A stretch of DNA of 64,000 nt from Paenibacillus roseus (GTDB lineage Bacteria > Bacillota > Bacilli > Paenibacillales > Paenibacillaceae): positions 1 through 64,000 of the forward strand of contig NZ_JAELUP010000089.1 in NCBI RefSeq assembly GCF_016424485.1, read 5' to 3'. Made by a program: the position numbers and the translations under genes. Below, in pieces: positions 42,853 to 52,651 of this stretch. The stretch's first letter is position 1. Every line of letters begins with the position of its first letter. Under the pieces are notes generated by a model. It was not told the DNA's origin and did not search any database. It was given only the letters and a program-made list of their open reading frames with translations.

Positions 42853-45018
42853 ATGAACTCAATCGTTTTTAATAAAGAGGAGGGCGGTTATTACCCTTTA
42901 ATTCGACAATGTGAAGGGGGGGAACTGACAATCCCATTTCCGGTGGAAGCCGCTTTTTTACTAGGGGAGGCGCTTTGTTTCCGTTATCAGTCTGTAAAGG
43001 AGATCCAAGTGGGGAACTGGCTGGCGCTTTGCGAATTCCGGCAGGCTGGATACCGCTTTACTATTGAAGATAACTGGACCGCAGATACCTCTTCCAGAGT
43101 GCATAGAACTGTGCGGGCAGAGCGGGAATCGGACGAGCCGTGCTCCGGCAGGACAGAAGGCGTTCAGTTTCGGCTTCGTTTTGTACAGTCTGTTCAGGAA
43201 GAGACGCCCTTCCGTTTCCATGCGCCTTCTATTTGGTATGGAACTATTGATCAGCATCGGGAAAATGTAACGCGTATGTATATGGATGATCGAATGACCT
43301 ACCCGCTCATCTTAGGGTATGATTCCTCTACCGGCACGACCGTTTCCCTCTCACGCATACATCTGCCGTCTTTTGTGTTGCCGCCAATTAGACCGGAGCG
43401 CGAGAGCCGCTATACTCAGCGAACGGATATTGGCTCATTGGGGTACAGCCGCCATGGGGATACCGTCATGTATCAGGCTTGTCTTCCTTACTATGAAGGG
43501 GACCGCAGTGTCGCATTGTCAGCCGACCAAAGGCCGGTTTCCGCTTTTTATCCGCTGGACGAGCAGGTGATCGAGCTGAAAACCGCCTATGAGCTGCGTA
43601 TTAGCAACCAGTGGGGGTTTGATGAAGCGGTCTTTGATGAATTCAAGCATAAGGCTGGCCTTAACAAGCCTGAACCTTTCGAGCTCCCTTTCTCTTTGGA
43701 GGATTCCATGGAGTACCGGAGCGTGTCCCTGCGCAATTCCTACCGGGAACTTCGTAGCGGTGCAGCTGGGTTCTTCTTCCATTTCGATCCACGGAAGGGA
43801 TATCGCAGCGCCCCGTCAGGGTTTGGAGCTTCCTTTGTGAATATTCCCCATGAGAGCTACCAAACGGTGCTGGAATACGGATTCACCGGCCGCCAAATTC
43901 ATGCTGCACATGAAATGGCCAGACGAAACGGCGGGGAATGGTGGGACAAAGGAAAAAAGGTAATTGATTTCTTCGTAGACCGATGTACGACGCCTTCGGG
44001 CTGGATGTATACACTGTTTGAAGTGGAGGAAGACCGTCCTTTCCATTCGTTCGGCGATCCTACCGCTCCGAAGCTGCATTATGTCTCGCACGGCGATGTT
44101 CGCGGCAATTACCTGCGGTTGATGGTAGAGCCTGCTTTTGATTTGCTTACGGCCTATCAGCGATACCGTGAGGAAGGCCGAATCGAGACCAAATGGTACG
44201 ACGCAGTAAAGCGTTTCGGCAACTTCCTGGTCAATGTGCAAAATGGGGATGGCTCCTGGTATCGCGCGTTTCAACCGGACGGCACGCCTCTAAAAAATGA
44301 GCCGGGCTTTGGAGATGATGAATTTTCCTCCAAATCCGGTACGGCTATTCCGATTATGTTCCTGGTTGCCTTGTGGCGGGAGGAACCCGGGGAGGGTATG
44401 AAATATTTGCGTGCTGCAATCAATGCGTCCGAGTATGTGCTTTCCAACTTTGTTCAACGCAATCATTATCAAGGCGGGACCCTTGACAATCCGAATATCA
44501 TCGATAAGGAAGCGGTCCAATATACGATGGCGGCATTGTATACGTTATACAACCATACGTGTGAGGAGCGGTATTTGAAGGGAGCTGTGCGCGCAGCCAG
44601 ACTGTTCGTCACCTGGAATTATATTTGGACAGCGCCAACGATGCCGGGAACGAGCTTGCACAACCAGCGCTTTAATACGGTAGGCTGTGGTGGTATCAAC
44701 TCGATCTGGGGCGGGGGTGTCGTAGACATCTATTCGCTATTCTTTATTCGTGAGTTGCATGGGATTGGGAAAGCAGCGGGAGAACCGTTCTTTTGCCAGA
44801 TGGCGGCATGGATTGCAAATGGCTGTCAGCAGATGCTGTCATACCCGGGGGACCAGATGGGATTTGCGGATATCGGCATGCAGCCGGAGGGGTTTGGCAT
44901 ATGCAGTCAGGGCCTGGATGAGGGCATGATTGCCAAAGGCGATATTTGGGGGACACTTGGCTGGATCTATTCCGCTGGTCTTCTGGGCCTAGGACGTTAT
45001 ATAGAGAGCTTTAGGTAA
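42853..45018 (+). CDS. unassigned (alpha/alpha)6-barrel, glycosidase-like protein
   Basis: A 721-residue cytoplasmic protein without signal peptide. The first 280 residues are beta-rich; from about residue 330 the pattern of paired helices with Trp/Tyr/Gly-rich turns (NGGEWWDKGKKVIDFF, VQNGDGSWYRAF, NTVGCGGINSIWGGGV) looks like a six-hairpin toroid as in many glycosidases. I do not recognise a named family. The ATG at 42853 has AAGGAGG at the right distance. It leads an operon with a sugar ABC importer and a YesM/YesN pair, so it likely breaks down the imported oligosaccharide in the cytoplasm. Confidence 0.6.
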   Translation: MNSIVFNKEEGGYYPLIRQCEGGELTIPFPVEAAFLLGEALCFRYQSVKEIQVGNWLALCEFRQAGYRFTIEDNWTADTSSRVHRTVRAERESDEPCSGRTEGVQFRLRFVQSVQEETPFRFHAPSIWYGTIDQHRENVTRMYMDDRMTYPLILGYDSSTGTTVSLSRIHLPSFVLPPIRPERESRYTQRTDIGSLGYSRHGDTVMYQACLPYYEGDRSVALSADQRPVSAFYPLDEQVIELKTAYELRISNQWGFDEAVFDEFKHKAGLNKPEPFELPFSLEDSMEYRSVSLRNSYRELRSGAAGFFFHFDPRKGYRSAPSGFGASFVNIPHESYQTVLEYGFTGRQIHAAHEMARRNGGEWWDKGKKVIDFFVDRCTTPSGWMYTLFEVEEDRPFHSFGDPTAPKLHYVSHGDVRGNYLRLMVEPAFDLLTAYQRYREEGRIETKWYDAVKRFGNFLVNVQNGDGSWYRAFQPDGTPLKNEPGFGDDEFSSKSGTAIPIMFLVALWREEPGEGMKYLRAAINASEYVLSNFVQRNHYQGGTLDNPNIIDKEAVQYTMAALYTLYNHTCEERYLKGAVRAARLFVTWNYIWTAPTMPGTSLHNQRFNTVGCGGINSIWGGGVVDIYSLFFIRELHGIGKAAGEPFFCQMAAWIANGCQQMLSYPGDQMGFADIGMQPEGFGICSQGLDEGMIAKGDIWGTLGWIYSAGLLGLGRYIESFR

Positions 45019-45129
45019 AAGGATAGATAACTGTATGGCTTAGGCTACATTTGTTCATTTATTATGAGTATGATTCAGGGTACAGTGAAAAGAGCTTCTA
45101 AATATTCAAAAAAAGGGGAGGTAGAGGGG

Positions 45130-46416
45130 ATGGTTATAAAAAGAAGCCGGGTCCTGCTGCTTGCTCTGCTTACTGTATTGCTGGCCGGATGCTCCGCAAA
45201 TTTACAGAAGGAGCCAAACAGCAAACAGGCGGATGAACCGATTGAGATCAAAATGCTAAGCAGTTGGAGCACGGATACAGAGCGTGGGAGAGCTCTTCAT
45301 TTACTGGTCAACAAGTATAATGAAGCGCGCGCCGGCAAAGTCAAGATCAGCATTGATATTAATCCAGACTGGCCTAATTATCAGGAGAAGGTAAAGACTA
45401 TGATCGCGGCCAAACAGCCGCCGGATTTGTTCAATTACAATTTCAATCCGAATGATTTGTCCCGGCAGAACTCAGGCCAGCTTCTTGATTTTTCTCCATA
45501 TATGGACGAGCAATGGCGTTCGCGCTTTAAGCCTGAGGATATCGAAGCGCTGACCTTTAATGGAGAACTGACTTCCATACCGTATGAAAAGGCGGGTGTG
45601 CTTTTCTATTACAATAAGAAGCTGTTTGCCGAGGCGGGAATTCAGACGTTTCCCCAAACCTGGGATGAATTTTTTGCCGCATGCGCGAAGCTTAAGAAGA
45701 AGGGAATTATCCCGATTTCACTTATGACAGCTGATGATTCCTGGCACTCGACGAATGCGCTGACTTATTTGGCTGCTGCCGCGGACGGGATGGATGTATT
45801 CAAAGCGGGCGTCTCTTTAGATACGCCAGGGATGGTGGCAGCGGCGGAGAAGTTGAAGCAGTTGTTCAGCTACTCTACAGATGATGCGATCGGGGCTAAT
45901 TATTCCATCAGTTCCAATCACTTTGCACTTGGCAATACCGCCATGATTATTGACGGACCTTGGCTGATCGGATCACTGGACGATGAACTGCAAAAGAATA
46001 TCGGAATCTCGGCAGGTCCGCTTGTTCATCAGGGACATGCCCAGAAAGGTTTCATTGTGACGGATACCTACACACCTTGGTCTGCGGGCAAGCAAGCATC
46101 GAAGGAAAAGGAACAGGCCATCGTGGATTTTATGAAATATATGACCTCTGATGACGGGGTCAGACTCATGACGTTGGAGGGGCGCATTCTGTTGTCCGCA
46201 GAGCTTAGTCTCAGCGAGGAAGAGCTGAAGAAGGCAGGCCCGGTTCTGAGTCAATTTATCGACGTATCGGGCAGCGCGCCAGAGAGTATTATTCAAATTT
46301 CAAGAGTGCTCAAGCCGGCAGCCATATCGAAGCTCCCATCCCTGATTGAGGGCATGATGTTTGAACAGTACGACCCGGCTGGTATGGTGCGCAGAATGAA
46401 TGAAGCCAATCAATAA
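45130..46416 (+). CDS. sugar ABC transporter substrate-binding lipoprotein (second locus)
   Basis: A 428-residue lipoprotein with lipobox LLAGC near residues 15-19. The mature protein is a family 1 binding protein (IEIKMLSSWSTDTERGRALH, LFYYNKKLFAEAGI, GNTAMIIDGPWLIG). I chose the ATG at 45130 behind GAGGTAGAGGGG; a longer frame adds 22 polar residues before the signal sequence. It supplies the two permeases behind. No ATPase gene is linked. Confidence 0.88.
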   Translation: MVIKRSRVLLLALLTVLLAGCSANLQKEPNSKQADEPIEIKMLSSWSTDTERGRALHLLVNKYNEARAGKVKISIDINPDWPNYQEKVKTMIAAKQPPDLFNYNFNPNDLSRQNSGQLLDFSPYMDEQWRSRFKPEDIEALTFNGELTSIPYEKAGVLFYYNKKLFAEAGIQTFPQTWDEFFAACAKLKKKGIIPISLMTADDSWHSTNALTYLAAAADGMDVFKAGVSLDTPGMVAAAEKLKQLFSYSTDDAIGANYSISSNHFALGNTAMIIDGPWLIGSLDDELQKNIGISAGPLVHQGHAQKGFIVTDTYTPWSAGKQASKEKEQAIVDFMKYMTSDDGVRLMTLEGRILLSAELSLSEEELKKAGPVLSQFIDVSGSAPESIIQISRVLKPAAISKLPSLIEGMMFEQYDPAGMVRRMNEANQ

Positions 46417-46450
46417 CCGATCATAAACAGAAACGTTTGGACATCAAGGT

Positions 46451-46487
46451 GCCGCTAACGGATTGGAGCAGATCCAGCCTTAGCGGC
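46451..46487 (+). promoter_or_regulatory. intercistronic hairpin behind the binding-protein gene
   Basis: GCCGCTAA (46451-46458) pairs with TTAGCGGC (46480-46487), followed by ATACGTTTTAATTTT. It lies between binding protein and permease and resembles a leaky terminator or a stabiliser of the upstream mRNA, which would make more binding protein than permease. Confidence 0.6.
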
Positions 46488-46524
46488 ATACGTTTTAATT
46501 TTATGAAAAAGGAGAAAGTTTCTC

Positions 46525-47397
46525 ATGATTGCCAAAAGACATATCGTTCTCTACCTGATGCCGGCAGTTATATTTACTCTCCTGTTTTTTGTCTTTCCAT
46601 TAATTTTTGCAGGTTATATCAGTCTTCAGCAATGGAATGGGATTAACGAGATGGTGTATGCAGGGTTGGATAACTTTAAGCTTGTTTTTCAGGACCCTGT
46701 TTTTATCAAGGCGGTTATCAATACACTGCTCTGGGTTGCCGGTGCGGTTTTATTGCATATTCCGTTCGGACTTTTACTTGCTCTTCTGCTCGCGCGCCAG
46801 CCGCGGGGCTGGAAAGTTTTCAGAGTGCTGTTTGTACTGCCGAATGTCATATCGACGACTGCTATTGCTTTTTTGTGGTATTTTGTACTGCATGTCAATC
46901 TCGGGCTCGTCAACAATATCCTCAAGCTTATGGGGCTCGGCGCTCTGGCCAGACCGTGGCTGGCGGATTTAAAGACCGCCTTGTTTGCCCATCAGCTTCC
47001 GTTTATTATTTATGCCGGCCTGACGATGGTTGTTTTTTTGACCCGGATATCTGCAATCCCTGCCGAACTGAATGAAGCGGCGAAGATAGAAGGCGCAACT
47101 AATTGGCAAAAAGACTGGTATATAACGATACCGCTAGTAAAAGACGCCGTGCTTATTAATATTATTCTCAATCTGGCCTTTTGCCTGCGCATGTTTGAAT
47201 ACCCTCTCCTTATGACTGGAGGCGGACCGGCTAACGAAACAGTCAATCTGGGACTGTATATGTTCAAAGAGATGATTATTGCTAACAGGTATGGCGTATC
47301 CATGGCTGCCGGATTAATGACGATTGCGGTAGGAGCGGTTGTGACCGGCACGACACTGGCGCTCTCGTGCATCATGGATCGGAGGAACGGCATATGA
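46525..47397 (+). CDS. sugar ABC permease 1 (second locus)
   Basis: A 290-residue permease with six membrane segments and an EAA loop LNEAAKIEGATNWQKDWYIT. The ribosome site is AAAAGGAGAAAG. Its TGA overlaps the ATG of the next gene. Confidence 0.9.
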   Translation: MIAKRHIVLYLMPAVIFTLLFFVFPLIFAGYISLQQWNGINEMVYAGLDNFKLVFQDPVFIKAVINTLLWVAGAVLLHIPFGLLLALLLARQPRGWKVFRVLFVLPNVISTTAIAFLWYFVLHVNLGLVNNILKLMGLGALARPWLADLKTALFAHQLPFIIYAGLTMVVFLTRISAIPAELNEAAKIEGATNWQKDWYITIPLVKDAVLINIILNLAFCLRMFEYPLLMTGGGPANETVNLGLYMFKEMIIANRYGVSMAAGLMTIAVGAVVTGTTLALSCIMDRRNGI

Positions 47398-48197
47398 GAT
47401 GGATCAAGGAACTTTTCCTGTATCTGGTGAGTTTCATCATGCTTGCGCCGTTTGTGTGGCTCATTATCGCTTCCTTCAAGACGAACCGCGAGTTGTTTGC
47501 AGAACCCTTCGGACTACCTGAAAACTGGATGTTTGACAATTATATAGCCGTTATGACCAGGCATCCGGTCACGACCTATTTTCTCAATTCCGTGATCGTA
47601 TCCGTAGTCTCTACGCTGCTGGCCCTATTGCTTGCGACGCTCGCATCGTATATATTTACCTATACATTCCGCTGGCGCTCGTACTGGCAGCTTTTGCTGG
47701 TTGGCGGCATTCTGGTACCGACGAATGCATTTATGGTTCCTTATTATTTTATTGTAAAATGGATTGGCTTTTATGACTCGCTATTTGGAATTGCACTTGT
47801 ATATGCAGGGATATCCCTCCCGCTTAGCGTATTAATTATTAAAAACTATATGAATACAATTCCCCCGGAGTTGTCCGAGGCGGCATTTATAGATGGAGCC
47901 GGGGTTCACCGCACTTTTACGAGAATCATTCTGCCGCTGAGCTGTCCTGGGGTTGTAACGGCGTCAATTTTCCTAATGGTTACAGCCTGGAATGAGTTGA
48001 TGTATGCCAATCTGCTGACGCAAAGCGAAGGAACGCGTACGCTTCAGGTTGCGATTCGCTTTTTTCTGACGACTTTTCAAGCTAATTATCCGCAGGCCTT
48101 CGCTGCTATGATTTTGGCTATTGTACCCAGTATTGTAATCTACGCATTGCTTAGCGAGAAGATTATTGGCGGATTGACAGCAGGGGCTGTGAAATGA
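47394..48197 (+). CDS. sugar ABC permease 2 (second locus)
   Basis: A 267-residue permease with six membrane segments and an EAA loop LSEAAFIDGAGVHRTFTRIILP. The ATG at 47394 overlaps the upstream stop (ATGA) and has GGAGG eight bases ahead; an earlier in-frame ATG 27 bp upstream is less likely. Confidence 0.9.
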   Translation: MRWIKELFLYLVSFIMLAPFVWLIIASFKTNRELFAEPFGLPENWMFDNYIAVMTRHPVTTYFLNSVIVSVVSTLLALLLATLASYIFTYTFRWRSYWQLLLVGGILVPTNAFMVPYYFIVKWIGFYDSLFGIALVYAGISLPLSVLIIKNYMNTIPPELSEAAFIDGAGVHRTFTRIILPLSCPGVVTASIFLMVTAWNELMYANLLTQSEGTRTLQVAIRFFLTTFQANYPQAFAAMILAIVPSIVIYALLSEKIIGGLTAGAVK

Positions 48198-48285
48198 GAG
48201 AGTGTGAGATTGCAAGAAACGCTGCCGCGGCCGGCACTGATCTCTGCAGTGTTGCATCCGGATGGAAAAGAGAGGGAGAATAGGA

Positions 48286-49866
48286 ATGCGCGTACTGTTT
48301 GTAGATGACGAAGCGATCATCCGAGAAGGCTTGCATTCTCTTATTGACTGGCAAAAGGCCGGCTTTATTGAGTGTCTGGATGCGCCCAACGCAATAGATG
48401 CCATAGAGATGATTGAGAAAAATCCGCCTGATTTGATCATTACGGATATCTTTATGCCAGAGATGTCTGGCATCGAATTTGCCAAACGGATCAAGCAGAG
48501 CCATCCCGGAATCCGGTTCATTATTTTGACAGGTTATGAGAAGTTTGAATATGCCAAGGAAGCGGTGTCGCTCGGAATATCCAGCTACCTGGTGAAGCCG
48601 GTACTCCCGGAGGAATTGCAGGAGACGGTGAACGCGGTTGTCAAAGAAATTACATATGAGCAGCGCAACTCGCTGCAAAATGAGGATACGCGGCGGAAGC
48701 TGGATATCTACAAGCCGATTATTATCGAAAAGCTGTGGGCAGATCTGATGTCCGGTACCTTTCAGACCCCTGAGGAGATGGAAGAGCGTATGGAAGCGGC
48801 CGGTCTCTATTTGGAGGAGGGCAGCTACTACTGTATTGCAATCAAGATCAATATCAATCAGGTAGTTCCGAGCGGAGCGGACATTGCCCAGTTGAAGGGG
48901 AAGGTCCGGGCAATCGCGGAGAAAAAATTGAAGCGGAGATGGATGCATTTTGCGGACTCCGGGCCTGGGCTTATTCAGGTCATCCTGCATAAGCAAGTGG
49001 AGCCTGACGTATATGAGGCTCTGCTTGCGGAGATAGAGGGTCACTTAAAGGTGACAGCATCTATTGGGGTGGGCAGAAGCTATGACTCCTACAGCTTTAT
49101 TCCCCATTCCGTGCATGAAGCCGAAGAGGCGGTTCATTTGCTGTCCCTGCTTGATCATCGGGGAATTATTCATTATGAAGATATGCCCAATTGGAACAAA
49201 AGTCATGTCGAATACCCGTATGCGGAGGAAAAAGAGCTGATTGAAACGGTCCGTTTTCGGGATCAGTTTGAAGTCTATCCGTTAAGACCGTTCATCGCTG
49301 CGCTTGAACAGCAAAAGGCAATTTCGCCTATGATGAAGCTTATGTTTGTCCATCTGCTCGGAACCGTATACAGGCTGGCCGACGAATATCAGGCCGGAGA
49401 CACAATGCCAAGCTATTTTGAGAGCTATACGAAGCTGAACGATATGGAATCGGTACAGGATATTGAATACTTCTTTGAAGACTGCTTTAATCAACTGCTT
49501 GTGCTGAGAACCCGCACAAATGCCGGTTTTGTGGATGTCCTTGTCGAGCGCGCCAAGCTTGCGATGACCGAAAGCTATGCGGACAGTGAATTGTCGGTCA
49601 GCACGGTAGCGAAGCTATTGTGCATTACTCCGAATTACTTATCCCGAATCTTCCACCAGAAGACAGGGATGACCTGTGTGGAATTTTTGACCGGTATTCG
49701 CCTGGAGGAAGCAAAGAAGCTGCTTGTCCATACCTCTCTAAGGAATTACGATATTGCGGAGAAAATCGGCTATGCCAGCGCGCACTATTTCAGCAGTCTG
49801 TTCAAGAAAAATACCGGATTTACCCCAAGTGATTTCAGAGATCGTTACGGGGCCAGAGAATCATGA
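48286..49866 (+). CDS. YesN-type response regulator (second locus)
   Basis: A 526-residue regulator with receiver domain (VDDEAIIREG, phospho-acceptor in ITDIFMP near residue 54, Lys in YLVKP) and a C-terminal AraC helix-turn-helix (LSVSTVAKLLCITPNYLSRIF, HYFSSLFKKNTGFTPSDFR). The ATG at 48286 follows GAGGGAGAATAGG. It overlaps the next kinase gene by ATGA. Confidence 0.9.
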   Translation: MRVLFVDDEAIIREGLHSLIDWQKAGFIECLDAPNAIDAIEMIEKNPPDLIITDIFMPEMSGIEFAKRIKQSHPGIRFIILTGYEKFEYAKEAVSLGISSYLVKPVLPEELQETVNAVVKEITYEQRNSLQNEDTRRKLDIYKPIIIEKLWADLMSGTFQTPEEMEERMEAAGLYLEEGSYYCIAIKININQVVPSGADIAQLKGKVRAIAEKKLKRRWMHFADSGPGLIQVILHKQVEPDVYEALLAEIEGHLKVTASIGVGRSYDSYSFIPHSVHEAEEAVHLLSLLDHRGIIHYEDMPNWNKSHVEYPYAEEKELIETVRFRDQFEVYPLRPFIAALEQQKAISPMMKLMFVHLLGTVYRLADEYQAGDTMPSYFESYTKLNDMESVQDIEYFFEDCFNQLLVLRTRTNAGFVDVLVERAKLAMTESYADSELSVSTVAKLLCITPNYLSRIFHQKTGMTCVEFLTGIRLEEAKKLLVHTSLRNYDIAEKIGYASAHYFSSLFKKNTGFTPSDFRDRYGARES

Positions 49867-51608
49867 AGTTTTTAAGATCCATTCGCTCCCAGATGGTCTT
49901 TTTCTTCTCCATTTTGCTCTTGCTTCCGGTGTTAGGCAGTGCCGCGTATGTGTATTGGACGGTTCAGACGAATCTGCTGCAGTCATATGCCCGCCATCAT
50001 AATCAGTCTGCGGAAGCGCTGTCGGATGAGATTGCCAAGTGGAGGAAGGAATACGAGAGTCTAATGCTCCGCATATTTGGTGATCCGCTCGTGCAGCGCT
50101 TTCTCAACGTGAAGGAGTGGAAGCAGACGGCCGAGCTTTTTACCCTGAGCAGTGATGTGCGCAACCGTCTTGTCGCATACGGAGATTCGGGAGAGTTTGC
50201 GCGCAGTATTTTTATTATGAATAATGATTACCGAATCTCCGGCAGTACGGCGATATCCCCCAAGCTGACGGTAAATCTCATTAACATGACGGAGAAGGTG
50301 AATGAAGCGGACGGCTCATCCATCTGGTTTAACGGTTATGATGAGGGAACGATCGTAATTGCCCGGCATATTATGGATAACCGTTATGATCTGAATCGTA
50401 AAATCGGGTACATGTTCATCCTGCTGGACAAGCAGGAAGTGCTGAATATGTTCGAGCAGTTTATCTTGGATGAGGGCCAGCAGTTCGCTGTGTTTGACAA
50501 CGAGCACCAATTGGATATTTCCAGCACTACGAATTGGGACCCCAGAATGTTTGTCTCCGGAGTCGGCACTGCGGCAGGGTACTCTGTCTTCCAATCGGGT
50601 TCGGACAAATATTCTTATTTCACAATTCACTTGAATGACTGGAATGTTGCTACCTGGATGCTGGAATCCAAAATCAATGAGCCGATCCGCAATGTATTGA
50701 TTGCTTTCGCATTTGTCACGTTCACATTGCTGATCTTCACAATTGTTATGGTGGTCTTCATCTCACACCGGATTACAAGGCCGCTGCAGCAGCTCCAATC
50801 GGGAATCAAGCATCTGGGCAGCGGGCAGCAGATTCAGATTCCGATCCTTCGCAATGACGAAATTGGCCAGGTGGCGAACAAGTTGAATATGATGTCCGAT
50901 GAAATCGCCGTTCTGATCGAGAAAAACCGCGAGGAACAGGAGAAGCGGCGCATGTTGGAGCTTCAGACGCTGGAATATCAGATCAATCCGCATTTTTTAT
51001 ATAATACGCTGGATTCCGTGTACATGCTGGCACGAAAATATGGGGATTCCAGAATTCGAGATATCGTCACCTCCTTGTCCCGGCTATTCCGCATCGGGTT
51101 AAATCAAGGGCAGGAGATCATTTCGGTTGAAGCGGAAGTGATGCATGTCAGCCACTACTTAAAGATTCAGGGTATCCGTTTTGAGGAGCAACTGCATTGG
51201 GAGATTGATCTGGATGAGGAGGCGGGAAAACAGCATATTATCAAGTTTCTGCTTCAGCCGCTGGTCGAGAACAGCATTATGCATGGCATTCGCCAACAAT
51301 GCCGTCAGGGCACGGTGACGGTGCGAGCCGCCATGGACAAGAATAGGGTGGTGCTTACTGTCAGCGATGATGGGCAAGGAATGACGGCGGAGAGGCTTGC
51401 TGAAGTTCGGCGTTCCCTGGAACGGGAGGAAATTGAGGATTCCTGGTCCGCCTCGACGATGGAAAAGGGGGGCTTCGGGCTGCGTAATGTGCATCAGCGC
51501 ATTCGGCTTCATTACGGCTCCAGCTACGGAATTGAACTGTCAAGCGAACTGGGCAAAGGGACGACAGCAGTCATCCGGCTTCCGGTTCAGCAGAAGGCCA
51601 AATCATAG
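49863..51608 (+). CDS. YesM-type sensor histidine kinase (second locus)
   Basis: A 581-residue membrane kinase: first membrane segment at 11-31, an extracellular sensor up to about 275, a second segment, HAMP, phospho-acceptor QINPHFLYNTLDSVYM and ATPase boxes LQPLVENSIMHGI, DDGQGM and GFGLRNVHQRI. Coupled to the response regulator. It ends the operon at a strong terminator. Confidence 0.9.
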   Translation: MKFLRSIRSQMVFFFSILLLLPVLGSAAYVYWTVQTNLLQSYARHHNQSAEALSDEIAKWRKEYESLMLRIFGDPLVQRFLNVKEWKQTAELFTLSSDVRNRLVAYGDSGEFARSIFIMNNDYRISGSTAISPKLTVNLINMTEKVNEADGSSIWFNGYDEGTIVIARHIMDNRYDLNRKIGYMFILLDKQEVLNMFEQFILDEGQQFAVFDNEHQLDISSTTNWDPRMFVSGVGTAAGYSVFQSGSDKYSYFTIHLNDWNVATWMLESKINEPIRNVLIAFAFVTFTLLIFTIVMVVFISHRITRPLQQLQSGIKHLGSGQQIQIPILRNDEIGQVANKLNMMSDEIAVLIEKNREEQEKRRMLELQTLEYQINPHFLYNTLDSVYMLARKYGDSRIRDIVTSLSRLFRIGLNQGQEIISVEAEVMHVSHYLKIQGIRFEEQLHWEIDLDEEAGKQHIIKFLLQPLVENSIMHGIRQQCRQGTVTVRAAMDKNRVVLTVSDDGQGMTAERLAEVRRSLEREEIEDSWSASTMEKGGFGLRNVHQRIRLHYGSSYGIELSSELGKGTTAVIRLPVQQKAKS

Positions 51609-51640
51609 TTGCAAGCAAATTTATAAATGGATTGTTAGTC

Positions 51641-51690
51641 AAACGAAACAGCTTTGCTCGTCGAAAGACGGCAAAGCTGTTTCGTTTCTA
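51641..51690 (+). terminator. terminator of the second sugar locus
   Basis: AAACGAAACAGCTTTGC (51641-51657) pairs with GCAAAGCTGTTTCGTTT (51671-51687), a 17-bp perfect stem ending in T. Confidence 0.92.
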
Positions 51691-51968
51691 TTGAAGTGAA
51701 ACGGTCGCCTTTGTTCAAATATAAGGGATTATAATGTCTTTACAGCGGTTCTAATCGAAAGTGGCGCGTTCAATTTTGTATAAATTACTTGGTTTTCGCA
51801 CTAAAATAGTTGGGTTAAAATGGATATCCGATAAGATTAATATGAATAGTGAATATATAAATATATCACAAAACAATTAAAAAAATCAAGAAAAAAATGT
51901 TGAAAAGACCGGGCAAATATAGTATTCTAGTAATCAGAAGGAAATAAACTTTAGGAGGAGAAATAAAA
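51691..51968 (+). promoter_or_regulatory. promoter region of the Met-rich gene
   Basis: AT-rich DNA. TTGAAA (51900-51905), a 17-bp spacer and TATTCT (51923-51928) form a vegetative-type promoter with a start near 51935. AGGAGGAG (51953-51960) is a strong ribosome site ten bases before the ATG. No other structure was recognised. Confidence 0.6.
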
Positions 51969-52190
51969 ATGAACAATATGATGATGTCCACGATGATGAT
52001 GAACATGTGTATGGAAGAGATGATGTGCAAAATGAAATGTATGAAAATGATGATGGACTCTATGATGGAAATGGACACGGATATGGGAATGAGCATGGAT
52101 ACCGATATGATGATGTCCAAAATGCAGGAATGCGATGAAATGATGACAATGATGATGACAATGATGAGAGAAATGAAGCAAAAAGCATAA
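51969..52190 (+). CDS. methionine-rich 73-residue protein
   Basis: By counting codons, 34 of 73 residues are Met (47%), with four Cys and several Asp and Glu and almost no aromatic residues. Met is arranged as MM or MMM runs split by Cys, Lys or Asp, e.g. DTDMGMSMDTDMMM. There is no signal peptide or membrane segment. The strong ribosome site, plausible promoter and absence of a reading frame of similar quality on the other strand support a real gene. Soft-metal (Cu(I), Ag(I)) binding, methionine storage or oxidant scavenging are possible. I do not recognise a family. Confidence 0.72.
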   Translation: MNNMMMSTMMMNMCMEEMMCKMKCMKMMMDSMMEMDTDMGMSMDTDMMMSKMQECDEMMTMMMTMMREMKQKA

Positions 52191-52321
52191 AAAGGCCGCT
52201 TGCACATGATTATCGCATAGCCGTTCCCGTTCGGGTCGCAAAGGACGGGAGAGCATATACGAAATCACGGCAGAGCAGACCTCTGTATGCCAGCAATTCG
52301 GCAATAGTTGATATTCCTCAT

Positions 52322-52651
52322 TTACAGTCCTCTTAGTTGTTGCGCAACTTGCAGACGCTCCAGCTTGAGATCCCACAGTTTTTCCTTGATGTACTGACTA
52401 CCTTGGTTTCCCTCATCCTTGAGTCCATGAAGCTGCCCATATAACGCGAGCAATTCCTGATTAATCTGGTCGAATTTTTGCCAGAGCTTGGTTCTGATTG
52501 TCGAGCGAATCAGGCCGTAGATATGAAGTTCTTTTTGCTTCAAGGTGAAGAGAATTTCCTCCTGCCATGCCTTATCTCCAATTTCGACTGCATAATTATA
52601 TAAATCCAAATGATCGTCAATCCATCTTTGGGCAATGTGCTTTGATGTCAT
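52322..52651 (-). CDS. conserved helical protein of unknown function
   Basis: A 109-residue soluble protein, charged and helical, with long stretches likely to form a coiled coil or helical bundle (KLWQKFDQINQELLALYGQL, DLKLERLQVAQQL). No domain recognised. It is a single gene. Confidence 0.65.
   Translation of the reverse strand: MTSKHIAQRWIDDHLDLYNYAVEIGDKAWQEEILFTLKQKELHIYGLIRSTIRTKLWQKFDQINQELLALYGQLHGLKDEGNQGSQYIKEKLWDLKLERLQVAQQLRGL

Noticed and set aside
51951..52376. A long minus-strand frame rich in His and Ile opposite the Met-rich gene
   Set aside because: Its His-rich composition follows from the ATG-rich complement of the real gene, it has no ribosome site, and it overlaps the neighbouring gene end.
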